A stretch of DNA of 64,000 bases. Origin: Mycolicibacterium rutilum. Lineage in GTDB: Bacteria; Actinomycetota; Actinomycetes; Mycobacteriales; Mycobacteriaceae. Positions 16,518 to 25,257 of the stretch are shown in pieces (positions within the stretch are counted from its first letter, which is position 1; each line of letters begins with the position of its first letter). The notes under the pieces were generated by a model. It made no database searches and was not told the DNA's origin. It saw nothing but the letters and a program-made list of their open reading frames with translations. The DNA lies in contig NZ_LT629971.1 of the NCBI RefSeq assembly GCF_900108565.1, forward strand, positions 3,720,001 through 3,784,000. The letters run 5' to 3'. Position numbers and translations under genes: made by a program.

Positions 16518-17585
16518 GTGGTCTCACCTGAAAAATCCGATTCCTTCGCCTGGCCCCGGATTCTGGGCCGGTTGACAACCGGTCAATCCCTCGACACGGG
16601 CCAAGCGGCCTGGGCGATGGACCAGATCATGACCGGGGCGGCGACGCCGGCGCAGATCGCCGCCTTCGCGGTCGCCATGAAGATGAAAAGTCCGACGTCG
16701 GCCGAGGTCACCGGGCTGGCCGACGTGATGCTCAAGCATGCGCGACGGGTGCCGACGGACGCCTTCGGCACCGAGACCGTCGACGTGGTGGGCACCGGCG
16801 GCGACGGCGCCAACACCCAGAACCTGTCGACGATGGCGGCGATCGTGGTCGCCGCCGCGGGCGTGCCGGTCATCAAGCACGGCAACCGCGCGGCCTCCTC
16901 GCTGTCCGGTGGCGCCGACACGCTCGAGGCGCTCGGGGTGCGGATCGACCTCGGACCCGACGACGTCGCCCGCAGCGTCGCCGAGTTGGGGATCGGGTTC
17001 GCGTTCGCGCCGCAGTTCCATCCGTCGTACCGGCACGCCGGGGTGGTGCGCCGCGAGATCGGAGTGCCGACGGTGTTCAACCTGCTCGGCCCGCTGACGA
17101 ACCCGGCGACGCCGCGCGCGGGGCTGATCGGCTGCGCATGGGGCGAGCTGGCCGAGGTGATGGCCGGAGTGTTCGCCACCCGCCGCTCCAGCGTGCTCGT
17201 GGTGCACGGCGACGACGGACTCGACGAGCTGACGACGACCACGACGAGCACGATCTGGCGGGTGCAGGCCGGCACCGTCGAGCGGTTGAAGTTCGACCCG
17301 GCGGCGTTCGGGTTCAAGCGCGCCGAGATCTCCGAACTGGTCGGCGGGGATGCCGAGGCCAACGCCGCGTCCGTGCGGGCGGTGCTCGGCGGGGCCACCG
17401 GGGCGGTGCGCGACGCGGTGATCCTCAACGCGGCGGGCGCGCTGGTCGCCCATGCCGGGCTATCCAGCGACGCCAAATGGGTGCCGGCCTGGGAGACGGG
17501 GCTCGCCAAGGCGGCCGAGGCCATCGACTCCGGGGCGGCCGAACAACTCCTCGCGCGTTGGGTGCGGTTCTCGCAGAAGGCTTGA
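16518..17585 (+). CDS. trpD: Anthranilate phosphoribosyltransferase
   Basis: This 355-aa enzyme of tryptophan synthesis couples anthranilate to PRPP. The PRPP loop is VGTGGDGANTQNLSTMAA, followed by KHGNRAASSLSGGADTLEALG; the anthranilate and Mg2+ region HPSYRHAGVVRREIGVPTVFN and the acidic GDDGLDEL are intact. It stands alone on the + strand. GTG 16518 is preferred because a -10-like hexamer stands 6 nt upstream. The 3' end overlaps the antisense tail of the neighbouring nuclease gene by 126 nt. Confidence 0.95.
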   Translation: MVSPEKSDSFAWPRILGRLTTGQSLDTGQAAWAMDQIMTGAATPAQIAAFAVAMKMKSPTSAEVTGLADVMLKHARRVPTDAFGTETVDVVGTGGDGANTQNLSTMAAIVVAAAGVPVIKHGNRAASSLSGGADTLEALGVRIDLGPDDVARSVAELGIGFAFAPQFHPSYRHAGVVRREIGVPTVFNLLGPLTNPATPRAGLIGCAWGELAEVMAGVFATRRSSVLVVHGDDGLDELTTTTTSTIWRVQAGTVERLKFDPAAFGFKRAEISELVGGDAEANAASVRAVLGGATGAVRDAVILNAAGALVAHAGLSSDAKWVPAWETGLAKAAEAIDSGAAEQLLARWVRFSQKA

Positions 17586-19367
17586 CGAGTCCGCGCGATC
17601 GAGCTGATCGGCGGCCAGCCGGGCCGACCGCGCCGAGGCCGCCCACGACGACCAGCGGCCCGCCGCGCGCACCGGCGAGCAGTAGCCGGACTCGGCGCGC
17701 ACGATGCGCGCACCCGGCTGGTGCAGCCAGCGCGCGATGAGCGCGGTCTCTTCGACCAGCGCGCCGCCCAGCGGGGCCTGCATCGGCAGAATCGCCTGTG
17801 CGCCAGCACAAATCGCGTCGACCACCGGCATGGGCGGCACGCCTCGCGGCGCATTGCCGGCAGCGGCGAGCTGGCCGCTGCGGATCACCGCGAGGTGCCA
17901 GCCGCCCGAACCGTCGGGGCGCGCCGCCACCAGTTCCGGGACGGCGGCCAGCGCGCGCAGGCGCTGCCCGCGCCAGAGCACGTCGATCGCGGTGGCCGCG
18001 TGGTCGCGTAGGCGCGCCGCGGTCTCGTAGCGGGCCCGGCCCGCGAGGTCGGCGATCTGGTCGAGCACCGCGGCCAGGGCGCCGTCGTCGCGCCCTGAGA
18101 TCAACGCTCGGGCCCGCTCGACCGCCTCGGCGTAGTCGGCGGCGGCCACGCCGCGGGCGGCCGGGCACGGGGCGATCTCGCGTTCCGGACACGCCGGACC
18201 GTGCACCGCCGCGCGCGCGAGCTTCTTGGTGCAGGTGCGCACGCCGGTGAAACGGGCCAGCAACGCGGCGGTTTCGACGGCGTCGGCGCGCACCCGGAAC
18301 GGCCCGATCGCCGACTCGAAATCGTGCGGGCGGATCGCGGTGTGCGACGCCGCGGCCCGCACCGCCGAGAAGCGCGGGAACGCCTCGTCGGTCAACACCA
18401 CCCACCACCACCGCTGCGGGAACTTCGACCGGCGGTTGTAGGGCGGGGCGTGCGCCGCGAGCAGCCGCAGTTCGCGCACCCCCGCTTCCAGATCGTGCGC
18501 GCACTCGACGTGGTCGACCGCGGTCGCCAGCGACGCCATCTCCTTCATGCGGGTGCGGGTGTCGGATCCATTGAAGTACTGGTTGACCCGGCGCCGCAGA
18601 TCCACCGCGGTGCCGATGTAGAGCACCTCGGCAGCCGGGCCGCGGAACAGGTACACCCCCGGGCGGCGCGGCAGCGCGGTGGCCAGCCGCCGGTTGCGCC
18701 GCTGGGCCGGGGTCACGTCGGGCAGATACGCGCGCAGGTCGGCGTAGGTGTGCACGCCCTGGTTGCCGACCCGCTCGATGAGTCCGTGCAGCACATCGAC
18801 GGTGGCCCGCGCGTCGTCGAGCGCGCGGTGTGTCGGGGTGGTGGCCGACCCGAACAGCCGGGCCAGCGCCGAGAGCCGCACGCTGGGTGCCTCGTCGCGG
18901 GTGAGCACCCGTCGCGCCAGCTTCACCGTGCACAGCACCGGCCGGCGAGGCCAAGGCACCTGGCAGCGCTCGGCCGCCGCGCGCAGGAACCCGATGTCGA
19001 AACCGGCGTTGTGCGCGACCAGCACCGCGCCCTGGGAGAACTCGAGGAACGCGGGCAGCACCGATTCGATGCGCGGCGCGTTGCACACCATCGCCGTGGT
19101 GATCCCGGTCAGCTGGACGATCTGCGGCGGGATGGCGCGTCCCGGGTCCACCAGCGTCGCCAACTCGCCGAGCACCACGCCGCCGCGGACCTTGACCGCA
19201 CCGATCTCGGTGATCGCGTCGGGCTGGCCCCCGTTGGCAGCGTTGGCACGGCCGCCGGTGGTCTCGAGGTCGACGACGACGAACGTGGTCTCGTGCAGCG
19301 GCACGTCGCCGACCTTGAGTTGCGCATCCAGTTGAGCGTCGACGTCAGCGAAGCTCAGCTGGCCCAT
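17460..19367 (-). CDS. DEDD exonuclease / GIY-YIG (UvrC-like) fusion nuclease
   Basis: This 635-aa fusion corresponds to Rv2191. Residues about 27-190 are a DnaQ-type exonuclease: VVVDLETTGG (ExoI with D and E), HNAGFDIGFL (ExoII) and HRALDDARATVDVL (ExoIII, DEDDh). Residues about 230-310 are a GIY-YIG domain of the UvrC/Cho type (RPGVYLFRG, VLYIGTAVDLRRRVNQYF). A UvrB-contact-like region AARLRDHA follows. Such fusions are thought to act in nucleotide excision repair, but the exact substrate is unknown. The last 42 codons run antisense through trpD and are unlikely to be constrained. Confidence 0.9.
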   Translation of the reverse strand: MGQLSFADVDAQLDAQLKVGDVPLHETTFVVVDLETTGGRANAANGGQPDAITEIGAVKVRGGVVLGELATLVDPGRAIPPQIVQLTGITTAMVCNAPRIESVLPAFLEFSQGAVLVAHNAGFDIGFLRAAAERCQVPWPRRPVLCTVKLARRVLTRDEAPSVRLSALARLFGSATTPTHRALDDARATVDVLHGLIERVGNQGVHTYADLRAYLPDVTPAQRRNRRLATALPRRPGVYLFRGPAAEVLYIGTAVDLRRRVNQYFNGSDTRTRMKEMASLATAVDHVECAHDLEAGVRELRLLAAHAPPYNRRSKFPQRWWWVVLTDEAFPRFSAVRAAASHTAIRPHDFESAIGPFRVRADAVETAALLARFTGVRTCTKKLARAAVHGPACPEREIAPCPAARGVAAADYAEAVERARALISGRDDGALAAVLDQIADLAGRARYETAARLRDHAATAIDVLWRGQRLRALAAVPELVAARPDGSGGWHLAVIRSGQLAAAGNAPRGVPPMPVVDAICAGAQAILPMQAPLGGALVEETALIARWLHQPGARIVRAESGYCSPVRAAGRWSSWAASARSARLAADQLDRADSSSLLREPHPTREELFGRPGVDGLGRLGEPRLPGRHPFGVAG

Positions 19368-19373
19368 GCGATG

Positions 19374-19379
19374 ACGGTA
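19374..19379 (-). promoter_or_regulatory. Leaderless promoter -10 of the fusion nuclease
   Basis: On the minus strand TACCGT lies exactly 6 nt before ATG 19367, with no Shine-Dalgarno in between. Confidence 0.5.
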
Positions 19380-19491
19380 GAAAACGCCACCGACACCGGC
19401 GGGTTGCCACGCGGTTGCGGTGTCGTCGGCGGGCGAACTTGTCGGTGCCCGCGGTTAGCGTCGGCGGCACACCGACCGAGAGGAGCCATTG

Positions 19492-19695
19492 GTGGGCACG
19501 GTGAAGATCGACTGCGACGACTGCGCGGTCCGCGGACCTGGTTGTCAGGACTGTGTGGTGAGCGTCCTGCTCGGCGTTCCTGAGACGTTGCTGGACGACG
19601 AGCGTCAGGCGCTGGAGGTGCTCGCCGACGTCGGGTTGGCGCCGCGGCTTCGGCTGGTGCCTATTCGCCGCGAGGGTAAATCCGGTGTCGCCTGA
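19492..19695 (+). CDS. Small double-CxxC protein of unknown function
   Basis: This is a 67-aa protein. The N-terminal third carries four cysteines as two CxxC pairs (DCDDC and GCQDC, 6 residues apart), a pattern typical of a small zinc ribbon or redox/Fe-S site. The rest, LLGVPETLLDDERQALEVLADVGLAPRL, looks helical. It has a GAGGAG site; GTG 19492 is 6 nt behind it, while an in-frame TTG at 19489 is too close. I recall similar small ORFs next to NlpC/P60 genes in other actinobacteria, but I cannot name a family. It stands between the divergent nuclease and ripC. Confidence 0.75.
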   Translation: MGTVKIDCDDCAVRGPGCQDCVVSVLLGVPETLLDDERQALEVLADVGLAPRLRLVPIRREGKSGVA

Positions 19696-19758
19696 CCGAA
19701 CTCGCGGGGACGCGCGTAGGAAAGATCGCTGAGGCGGCTGTTAAATTTGCGTCTTCTG

Positions 19759-19788
19759 TTGGACAACCCCGATGCCGTTTCGTAACCT
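19759..19788 (+). promoter_or_regulatory. Putative promoter of ripC
   Basis: TTGGAC (19759-19764) and TAACCT (19783-19788) are separated by 18 bp and stand 60 nt before the TTG start of ripC. A GTAAC pentamer, the half-site of the MtrA box, overlaps the -10 at 19782-19786, but a good second half-site is not evident. Confidence 0.5.
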
Positions 19789-19848
19789 GTCTGAGACCTA
19801 AGAGCAGTTCGACACGGCTTCGTCTTCGGAAGTTGAAGGACGCAAATC

Positions 19849-20970
19849 TTGAGGCTCGACCGCACGCATTGGCTCAAGCGCGGGTTTCGACGACCCCTCA
19901 TCAGTGCGATAGTCGGTATCACCGTCCTCGGCGCAATGTTCGCCAGCAGTGTCCAGGCCGACCCGGCCGATGACGCGCTGGCGAAGCTCAACGAGCTGTC
20001 CCGGCAGGCCGAGCAGACCACCGAGGCGATGCACTCGGCGCAGCTCGATCTCGACAACAAGCTGGCCGTTCAGCAGACCGCCGAAGCAAAGCACGCCGCC
20101 GATGTCGAGGCGGCCGCGAAGGCGAAGGCTCAGCTGGCGAACTTCCAGGCCGCGGTCGACAAGGTCGCCGCGGCGCAGTACATGGGCGGCCGCACCGACG
20201 GCCTGGACGCCATGCTCACCGCGAACTCACCGCAGGGCCTCATCGACCAGTTGTCGGTGCAGCGCGTGATGGCCGCCGAGATGTCGGCGCAGATGAAGAA
20301 CTTCCGCGAAACCGGTCACAAGGCCGCGCTGGCCGAGCAGGAGTCGGCCAAGTCGGCGGCCGAGGCCAAGACCGCCGCCGAGCAGGCCGCGGCGGTGCGC
20401 GCCGACCTGCAATCCAAGCAAAGCCGGCTGCAGGTGCAGATCGCCGTCGTCAAATCTCAGTACGAGGCCCTGACCCCGAACCAGCGCGAGGCGCTGGCCG
20501 CGATGCCGCCCGCGCCCCCGGTGCCCGCTCCCGCGCCGTTGCCACCAGGCGGTGATCCCGCGATCATGGCCGCGCCGCCGGCGCCGGGCGCGATCCCGCC
20601 GGGTGACATGGCGCCTCCGCCGGGTGGGCACTCGGCGACCGTGATCCAGGCGGCGCTGAGCCGCATCGGCTCGCCGTACTCGTGGGGCGGTTCCGGCCCG
20701 AACGCCTTCGACTGTTCCGGCCTGGTGATGTGGTCGTTCCAGCAGGCGGGCATTTCGCTGCCGCACTCCAGCCAGGCGCTGGCAAACGGCGGTCAGTCCG
20801 TCTCGAGGGACCAGATGCAGCCCGGTGACCTGGTGACGTACTACTCCGACGCCTCGCACGTCGGCATCTACATCGGCGACGGAATGATGGTGCACGCGTC
20901 GACCTACGGCACGCCGGTGCGGGTCGCCCCGGTGGACAATGCGCCGATCTACAACGTCCGCCGGTACTGA
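19849..20970 (+). CDS. ripC: NlpC/P60 peptidoglycan endopeptidase RipC
   Basis: This 373-aa secreted D,L-endopeptidase cleaves stem peptides of peptidoglycan. It has a signal peptide (about 1-38), a long coiled-coil region (about 40-215) like that which keeps RipC under control of FtsEX in M. tuberculosis, a Pro-rich linker (about 222-262), and a C-terminal NlpC/P60 domain. Catalytic Cys289 is in FDCSGLVMWSF, His337 in SHVGIYIG, and the third residue is His349 in VHASTYG. It starts with TTG 19849, preceded 8 nt upstream by GAAGGA. Confidence 0.92.
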   Translation: MRLDRTHWLKRGFRRPLISAIVGITVLGAMFASSVQADPADDALAKLNELSRQAEQTTEAMHSAQLDLDNKLAVQQTAEAKHAADVEAAAKAKAQLANFQAAVDKVAAAQYMGGRTDGLDAMLTANSPQGLIDQLSVQRVMAAEMSAQMKNFRETGHKAALAEQESAKSAAEAKTAAEQAAAVRADLQSKQSRLQVQIAVVKSQYEALTPNQREALAAMPPAPPVPAPAPLPPGGDPAIMAAPPAPGAIPPGDMAPPPGGHSATVIQAALSRIGSPYSWGGSGPNAFDCSGLVMWSFQQAGISLPHSSQALANGGQSVSRDQMQPGDLVTYYSDASHVGIYIGDGMMVHASTYGTPVRVAPVDNAPIYNVRRY

Positions 20971-21796
20971 GGCCTCCGTCGGTACTGCCACGCGCTCGCG
21001 CCACCGCGCCAGGCTGGCCGCGCTGCTCATCGCCGAACTGATCTGCGCGGTGCTGCTGCTCGACCGGTCCGGCGCACCGTCGGCGCCGACGGAAGCAGCC
21101 CCCTCTGCGCTGATCACCCCCACCGGGGCGTCTAGTGCCGCCGGCGAGCGGACTTTGGCCGACGGCCGCACCGTGCACCTCATCGCGCTCGGCGGGCCGC
21201 GCGCGGAGCACCTCATCACTCGTATCGCCGCCGAGATGGACGACGCGGCAGGCGCCGTCACCGCGTTCTGGGGACCCGACTGGCCGCGCGCGGTGACCAT
21301 CGTGGCCGCAGGCTCCGACGCGCAGTTCTCCGCCGTCGGTGGTGGTGACCCGGCGACCGCGGCGACCACCACCGACGACCGGATCATGTTCGCGCCCGGC
21401 GCGGCGGACATGTCCGCCGACGCGCTGCGAATCGTGCTGCGCCACGAGCTCTTTCACTACGCGGCGCGTGCGCGCACCGCCGCCGACGCGCCCCGCTGGC
21501 TCACCGAGGGGGTGGCCGACTTCGTCGGCAGGCCGGCGGCGGCTCCGCCGGGCGCCTCGGTCGCCGCACTGCCCACCGACGCCGAACTGTCCGGACCGGA
21601 CCGGTCCTGGGCCTACGACCGCGCCTGGTGGTTCAGCCGGTTCGTCGCCGACCGGTACGGTGCGCCGACGCTGCGCGCGCTGTATCTGGCGGCCTGCCGG
21701 CCGGGGCACCCGGACGTCGCGACCGCGGTGCGCGACACGCTGGGCGCCGACATGGCGGCGGTGCTGGCGCAGTGGCGGCAATGGGCGGCCACCTGA
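20939..21796 (+). CDS. Membrane-anchored HExxH metallopeptidase-like protein (Rv2189c-like)
   Basis: The 285-aa protein has an N-terminal arginine-rich stretch and hydrophobic anchor (LAALLIAELICAVLLL, about 26-41), then an extracytoplasmic domain. HELFH at residues 169-173 followed by WLTEGVADFVG about 18 residues later is the zinc-ligand pattern of gluzincin peptidases (HExxH plus downstream Glu). Substrate unknown. The only usable start upstream of the anchor is ATG 20939, overlapping ripC by 32 nt, so it is probably translated together with that peptidoglycan hydrolase. pimB' starts one base after it. Confidence 0.82.
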   Translation: MRRSTTSAGTEASVGTATRSRHRARLAALLIAELICAVLLLDRSGAPSAPTEAAPSALITPTGASSAAGERTLADGRTVHLIALGGPRAEHLITRIAAEMDDAAGAVTAFWGPDWPRAVTIVAAGSDAQFSAVGGGDPATAATTTDDRIMFAPGAADMSADALRIVLRHELFHYAARARTAADAPRWLTEGVADFVGRPAAAPPGASVAALPTDAELSGPDRSWAYDRAWWFSRFVADRYGAPTLRALYLAACRPGHPDVATAVRDTLGADMAAVLAQWRQWAAT

Positions 21797-21797
21797 C

Positions 21798-22925
21798 GTG
21801 AGCCGGGTTCTGCTCGTCACCAACGACTTCCCGCCGCGGCGCGGCGGTATCCAGTCCTACTTGCAGGAGCTCGTCGACCATCTGATCGCCGCCGGCGGGC
21901 ACACCCTGACGGTGTACGCCCCGAAGTGGAAGGGCGCCGAGGACTTCGATGCGCGCGCCGCCTACGAGGTGGTGCGGCACCCGGGCACGCTGATGCTGCC
22001 CGAACCATCGGTGATCAGCAGGATGCGCAGTCTGGTCGAAAAGCAATCCGCCGAGACGGTGTGGTTCGGTGCGGCCGCGCCGCTCGCGCTGATGGCGCCG
22101 CTGGCCCGCGACGCCGGGGCGCGCCGGGTGATCGCCAGCACGCACGGCCACGAGGTGGGGTGGTCGATGCTGCCGGTGGCCCGAACGGCGTTGCGCGGCA
22201 TCGGGAACGGCACCGACACGATCACCTACGTGAGCAACTACACCCGGGGCCGGTTCGCCTCGGCGTTCGGGCCCCGGGCAGCGCTGGAGCATCTTCCGCC
22301 GGGCGTCGACACCGACCGGTTCGCGCCCGACGAGGTGGCGCGCGCCGAACTGCGGGCCCGCTACCGGCTCGGCAACCGGCCGGTCGTGGTGTGCGTGTCG
22401 CGGCTGGTGCCGCGCAAGGGCCAGGACATGTTGATCCGCGCGTTGCCGGCGATCCGGCAGCGCGCACATGGCGCGGCGCTGGTCATCGTCGGCGGCGGGC
22501 CCTACCGCTCGTCGCTGCGCCGGCTGGCGCACAGCTTCGGGGTCGCCGAGCACGTCGTGTTCACCGACGGCGTGCCGGGGGAGGAACTGCCCGCGCACCA
22601 CGCGATGGCCGATGTGTTCGCGATGCCGTGCCGCACCCGCGGCGCCGGACTGGACGTAGAGGGCCTCGGGATCGTGTTCCTGGAGGCGTCGGCCAGCGGC
22701 GTGCCGGTGGTGGCAGGCCGGTCCGGCGGCGCGCCCGAGACGGTCCGGCACGGGGAGACCGGCCTCGTGGTCGACGGGTGGGACGTCGGCGCCATCGCGG
22801 CCTCGGTCAGCGACCTGCTCGTCGACCGCGACCGCGCGGCGCGGATGGGCGCGGCGGGCCGGCGCTGGGTGGTCGACCACTGGCAGTGGCACACCCAGGC
22901 GCAGCGGCTGTCCGCCCTGCTCTAG
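21798..22925 (+). CDS. pimB: Phosphatidylinositol monomannoside mannosyltransferase PimB'
   Basis: This 375-aa GT4 family GT-B glycosyltransferase adds the second mannose to PIM1 using GDP-mannose at the cytoplasmic face. The N-terminal loop NDFPPRRGGIQSYLQEL, the donor-binding VSRLVPRKGQDMLIRALP region, and EGLGIVFLEASASGVPVVAG (EX7E) match PimB'. GTG 21798 follows the previous stop by one base. Its TAG is shared as CTAG with the stop of convergent fadD15. It makes PIM2, the base of LM and LAM; the mannosyltransferases mptA and the GT87 gene lie further along. Confidence 0.94.
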   Translation: MSRVLLVTNDFPPRRGGIQSYLQELVDHLIAAGGHTLTVYAPKWKGAEDFDARAAYEVVRHPGTLMLPEPSVISRMRSLVEKQSAETVWFGAAAPLALMAPLARDAGARRVIASTHGHEVGWSMLPVARTALRGIGNGTDTITYVSNYTRGRFASAFGPRAALEHLPPGVDTDRFAPDEVARAELRARYRLGNRPVVVCVSRLVPRKGQDMLIRALPAIRQRAHGAALVIVGGGPYRSSLRRLAHSFGVAEHVVFTDGVPGEELPAHHAMADVFAMPCRTRGAGLDVEGLGIVFLEASASGVPVVAGRSGGAPETVRHGETGLVVDGWDVGAIAASVSDLLVDRDRAARMGAAGRRWVVDHWQWHTQAQRLSALL

Positions 22926-24721
22926 CTGGCGTAGAGCGCGTCGATGTCGCTGGCGAACTTCTGCGCCACGACTTTGCGCTTGACCTTCATCGTCGGGGTC
23001 AGCTCGCCGGTGTCCTCGGTGAAGTCGACGGGCAGGATGCGGAACTTGCGGATCGCCTCGGCCTTGGACACCGCCTGGTTGGCTTCCTTGACCGCCAGAT
23101 CGACCTCGGCGAGCAGGTCCGGGTCGGTGGCCAGGTCGCCCACCGACGCGTCGGCGTTCTTGCCGTTGCGTTCCTTCCAGCCGACGATCGCCTCGGGGTC
23201 GATGGTGATCAGCGCGGCGATGAACGGTTTGGCGTCCCCGACCGCCATCGCCTGGCTGATCAGCGGGTGCGCCCGCAGCCGGTCCTCGAGGATCGCGGGG
23301 GCGACGTTCTTGCCGCCCGCGGTCACGATGATCTCCTTCTTGCGGCCGACGATGGTGAGGAATCCCTGGTCGTCGATCGCGCCGAGGTCGCCGGTGTGGA
23401 ACCAGCCGTCGGAGAACACCGCGTTGGTCTCCTCCTCGTTGCGCCAGTAGCCGGAGAACACCACGCCGCCCTTGACCAGCAGCTCGTCATCGTCGTTGAT
23501 GCGCATGCTGTTGCCCGGCAGCAGCTTTCCGACCGAACCGACCTTGATGTCGTCGAGGCGGTTGACGGTGATCGCGGCGCTGGTCTCGGTCAGGCCGTAG
23601 CCCTCGTAGATGGTCAGCCCGACGCCGCGGTAGAAGTGGCCCAGCCGCGCGCCCAGCGGTGCGCCGCCGGAGATCGCGCCGCGGCATTCGCCGCCAAGTG
23701 CGGCGCGCAGCTTGCCGTACACCAGCCGGTCGAACACCGCGTGCTTGGCACGCAGCAGCAGACCAGCCTTACCGGAATCCTGCGCCTTGCTCCACTCAAT
23801 CGCCGTCTCCGCCGCGATCGCGAAGATCTTTCCCTTGCCGTCGTTGCGGGCGTTCTGCTCGGCGGTGTTGTAGACCTTCTCGAACACCCGCGGGACCGAC
23901 ACCACCAGCGTCGGCTTGAACACCGCGAACGTCGGCACGAGGTTCTTGATGTCGCTGGTGAATCCGAGCGTCACCTTGTTGGTGAACGCCGCCAACGTGA
24001 TGGCCCTGGCCAGCACGTGCGCCAACGGCAAGAACACCAGCATCTTCTCGCCCTTGGTGAGCAGCGTCGGGAAGCAGTCCTTGGCGCCGCGGATCTCGTA
24101 GACGAGGTTGGAATGCGTGAGCTGGCAACCCTTCGGCTGACCGGTGGTGCCCGAGGTGTAGATCAGCGTCGCGGGATCGGCGGCCCGCAGCTCGGCCAGG
24201 CGCGCGTCGAGTTCCTTGGGGTCGATCGCCTTGCCCGCCTCGGCGAGTTCCTCGAGCGCCGGGGTCGTGCTGCCCTCGATACGCAGCACCTCGCGCAGGG
24301 CAGGGAGCTCGTCGGTGAGGTGCTCGATCTTGTCGGCGTGCGCATCGGTCTCGGCGATGATCATCACCGCCTCGGAGTCGGTGAGCACGAACTTCACCTG
24401 TTCGGCCGAATTCGTCTCGTAGATCGGCACGGTCAGCGCGCCGGTGGCCAGGATCGCCAGGTCCAGGATCGGCCACTCGTAGCGCGTCGCCGACAGCAGT
24501 GCGACGCGATCACCCGGCTTGACGCCCTTGGCGATCAACCCGAGGGCCGCCGACCGGATCTCGGCGGCGGCCTGGCTGCAGGTGACGTCGGTCCAGCTGC
24601 CGTCGACCAGCCGCCGGAAGATCACATGGTCGGGATCGTCGCGCTCATGGGCGAACACCGAGTCGACGACGTTGTCGTGCTCGCCCACCGTGAAGGACGC
24701 CGGCACACTGAACTCACGCAC
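22922..24721 (-). CDS. fadD15: Long-chain fatty-acid-CoA ligase FadD15
   Basis: This 599-aa AMP-binding enzyme activates long-chain fatty acids. The ATP loop is LIYTSGTTGQPKG, the second core motif is YEGYGLTETSA, and DGWFHTGDLG and the C-terminal ELTPTMKVKRK with the catalytic lysine are intact. The sequence closely follows M. tuberculosis FadD15 from VPASFTVGEHDN to the end, which fixes GTG 24721 as start; AGAGG stands just upstream. It converges on pimB'. Its product acyl-CoA could feed the PlsC acyltransferase encoded 3 kb away, but that link is inference. Confidence 0.94.
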   Translation of the reverse strand: MREFSVPASFTVGEHDNVVDSVFAHERDDPDHVIFRRLVDGSWTDVTCSQAAAEIRSAALGLIAKGVKPGDRVALLSATRYEWPILDLAILATGALTVPIYETNSAEQVKFVLTDSEAVMIIAETDAHADKIEHLTDELPALREVLRIEGSTTPALEELAEAGKAIDPKELDARLAELRAADPATLIYTSGTTGQPKGCQLTHSNLVYEIRGAKDCFPTLLTKGEKMLVFLPLAHVLARAITLAAFTNKVTLGFTSDIKNLVPTFAVFKPTLVVSVPRVFEKVYNTAEQNARNDGKGKIFAIAAETAIEWSKAQDSGKAGLLLRAKHAVFDRLVYGKLRAALGGECRGAISGGAPLGARLGHFYRGVGLTIYEGYGLTETSAAITVNRLDDIKVGSVGKLLPGNSMRINDDDELLVKGGVVFSGYWRNEEETNAVFSDGWFHTGDLGAIDDQGFLTIVGRKKEIIVTAGGKNVAPAILEDRLRAHPLISQAMAVGDAKPFIAALITIDPEAIVGWKERNGKNADASVGDLATDPDLLAEVDLAVKEANQAVSKAEAIRKFRILPVDFTEDTGELTPTMKVKRKVVAQKFASDIDALYAS

Positions 24722-24812
24722 GATCTTGACCTCTCGTTTCGACGGTCTGCTCCTGACCAGCCTAGTCGGCCGCAATCAGCCGGGTCCGGGTCATATGTGA
24801 AGGTGGTGAGCC

Positions 24813-25202
24813 ATGAACAGCATCCAGATCGCCGACGACACCTTCGTCGCCGCCGACCCCGTCGAGGTCGGCCGGTATGTCGCTGAGACCGCGAGCTGGC
24901 GCCGCTGGTGGCCCGATCTGCGGCTGACCGTCGTCGAGGACCGCGGCGAGAAGGGACACCGCTGGACGGTCACCGGAGCGCTCACCGGCACGATGGAGAT
25001 CTGGCTGGAACCGGTGCTCGACGGCGTCGTCCTGCACTACTTCCTGCACGCCGAGCCGTCGGGGGCCAGCGCCCGGGACCTGGCGAAGATGAACCTCGCG
25101 AAGATGAACCACCGCCGCCGGGTCGCGGGTAAAGCCATGGCGTTCGAGGTCAAGCAGCGCCTCGAGGCCACCCGCCCCGTGGGTGTGTCGCGGCTGGCCT
25201 GA
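24813..25202 (+). CDS. SRPBCC-like small protein (Rv2186c-like)
   Basis: This 129-aa protein looks like a START/polyketide-cyclase fold: ADPVEVGRYVAETASWRRWWPDL at the N-terminus is the usual helix-grip start, followed by beta segments (LRLTVVEDRG, RWTVTGALTGTMEIWLEPV) and a long C-terminal helix. Such proteins bind hydrophobic ligands. It has a GAAGGTGG site before ATG 24813. It is divergent from fadD15 and starts the row SRPBCC-SRPBCC-ATPase-Cys/Pro-PlsC. The function is unknown. Confidence 0.8.
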   Translation: MNSIQIADDTFVAADPVEVGRYVAETASWRRWWPDLRLTVVEDRGEKGHRWTVTGALTGTMEIWLEPVLDGVVLHYFLHAEPSGASARDLAKMNLAKMNHRRRVAGKAMAFEVKQRLEATRPVGVSRLA

Positions 25203-25245
25203 CGACCGGCGGGCCCAACGAGCGGTTACTGCCGAGCGGGGAGGG

Positions 25246-25251
25246 TAGATT
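25246..25251 (+). promoter_or_regulatory. Leaderless promoter -10 of the second SRPBCC gene
   Basis: TAGATT is followed by exactly 6 nt and GTG 25258. There is no Shine-Dalgarno directly before the start. Confidence 0.5.
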
Positions 25252-25257
25252 TTCCAC

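Noticed and set aside
21926..24886. 986-aa open frame on the + strand
   Set aside because: Out-of-frame pimB' joined to the complement of fadD15; both real genes are certain.
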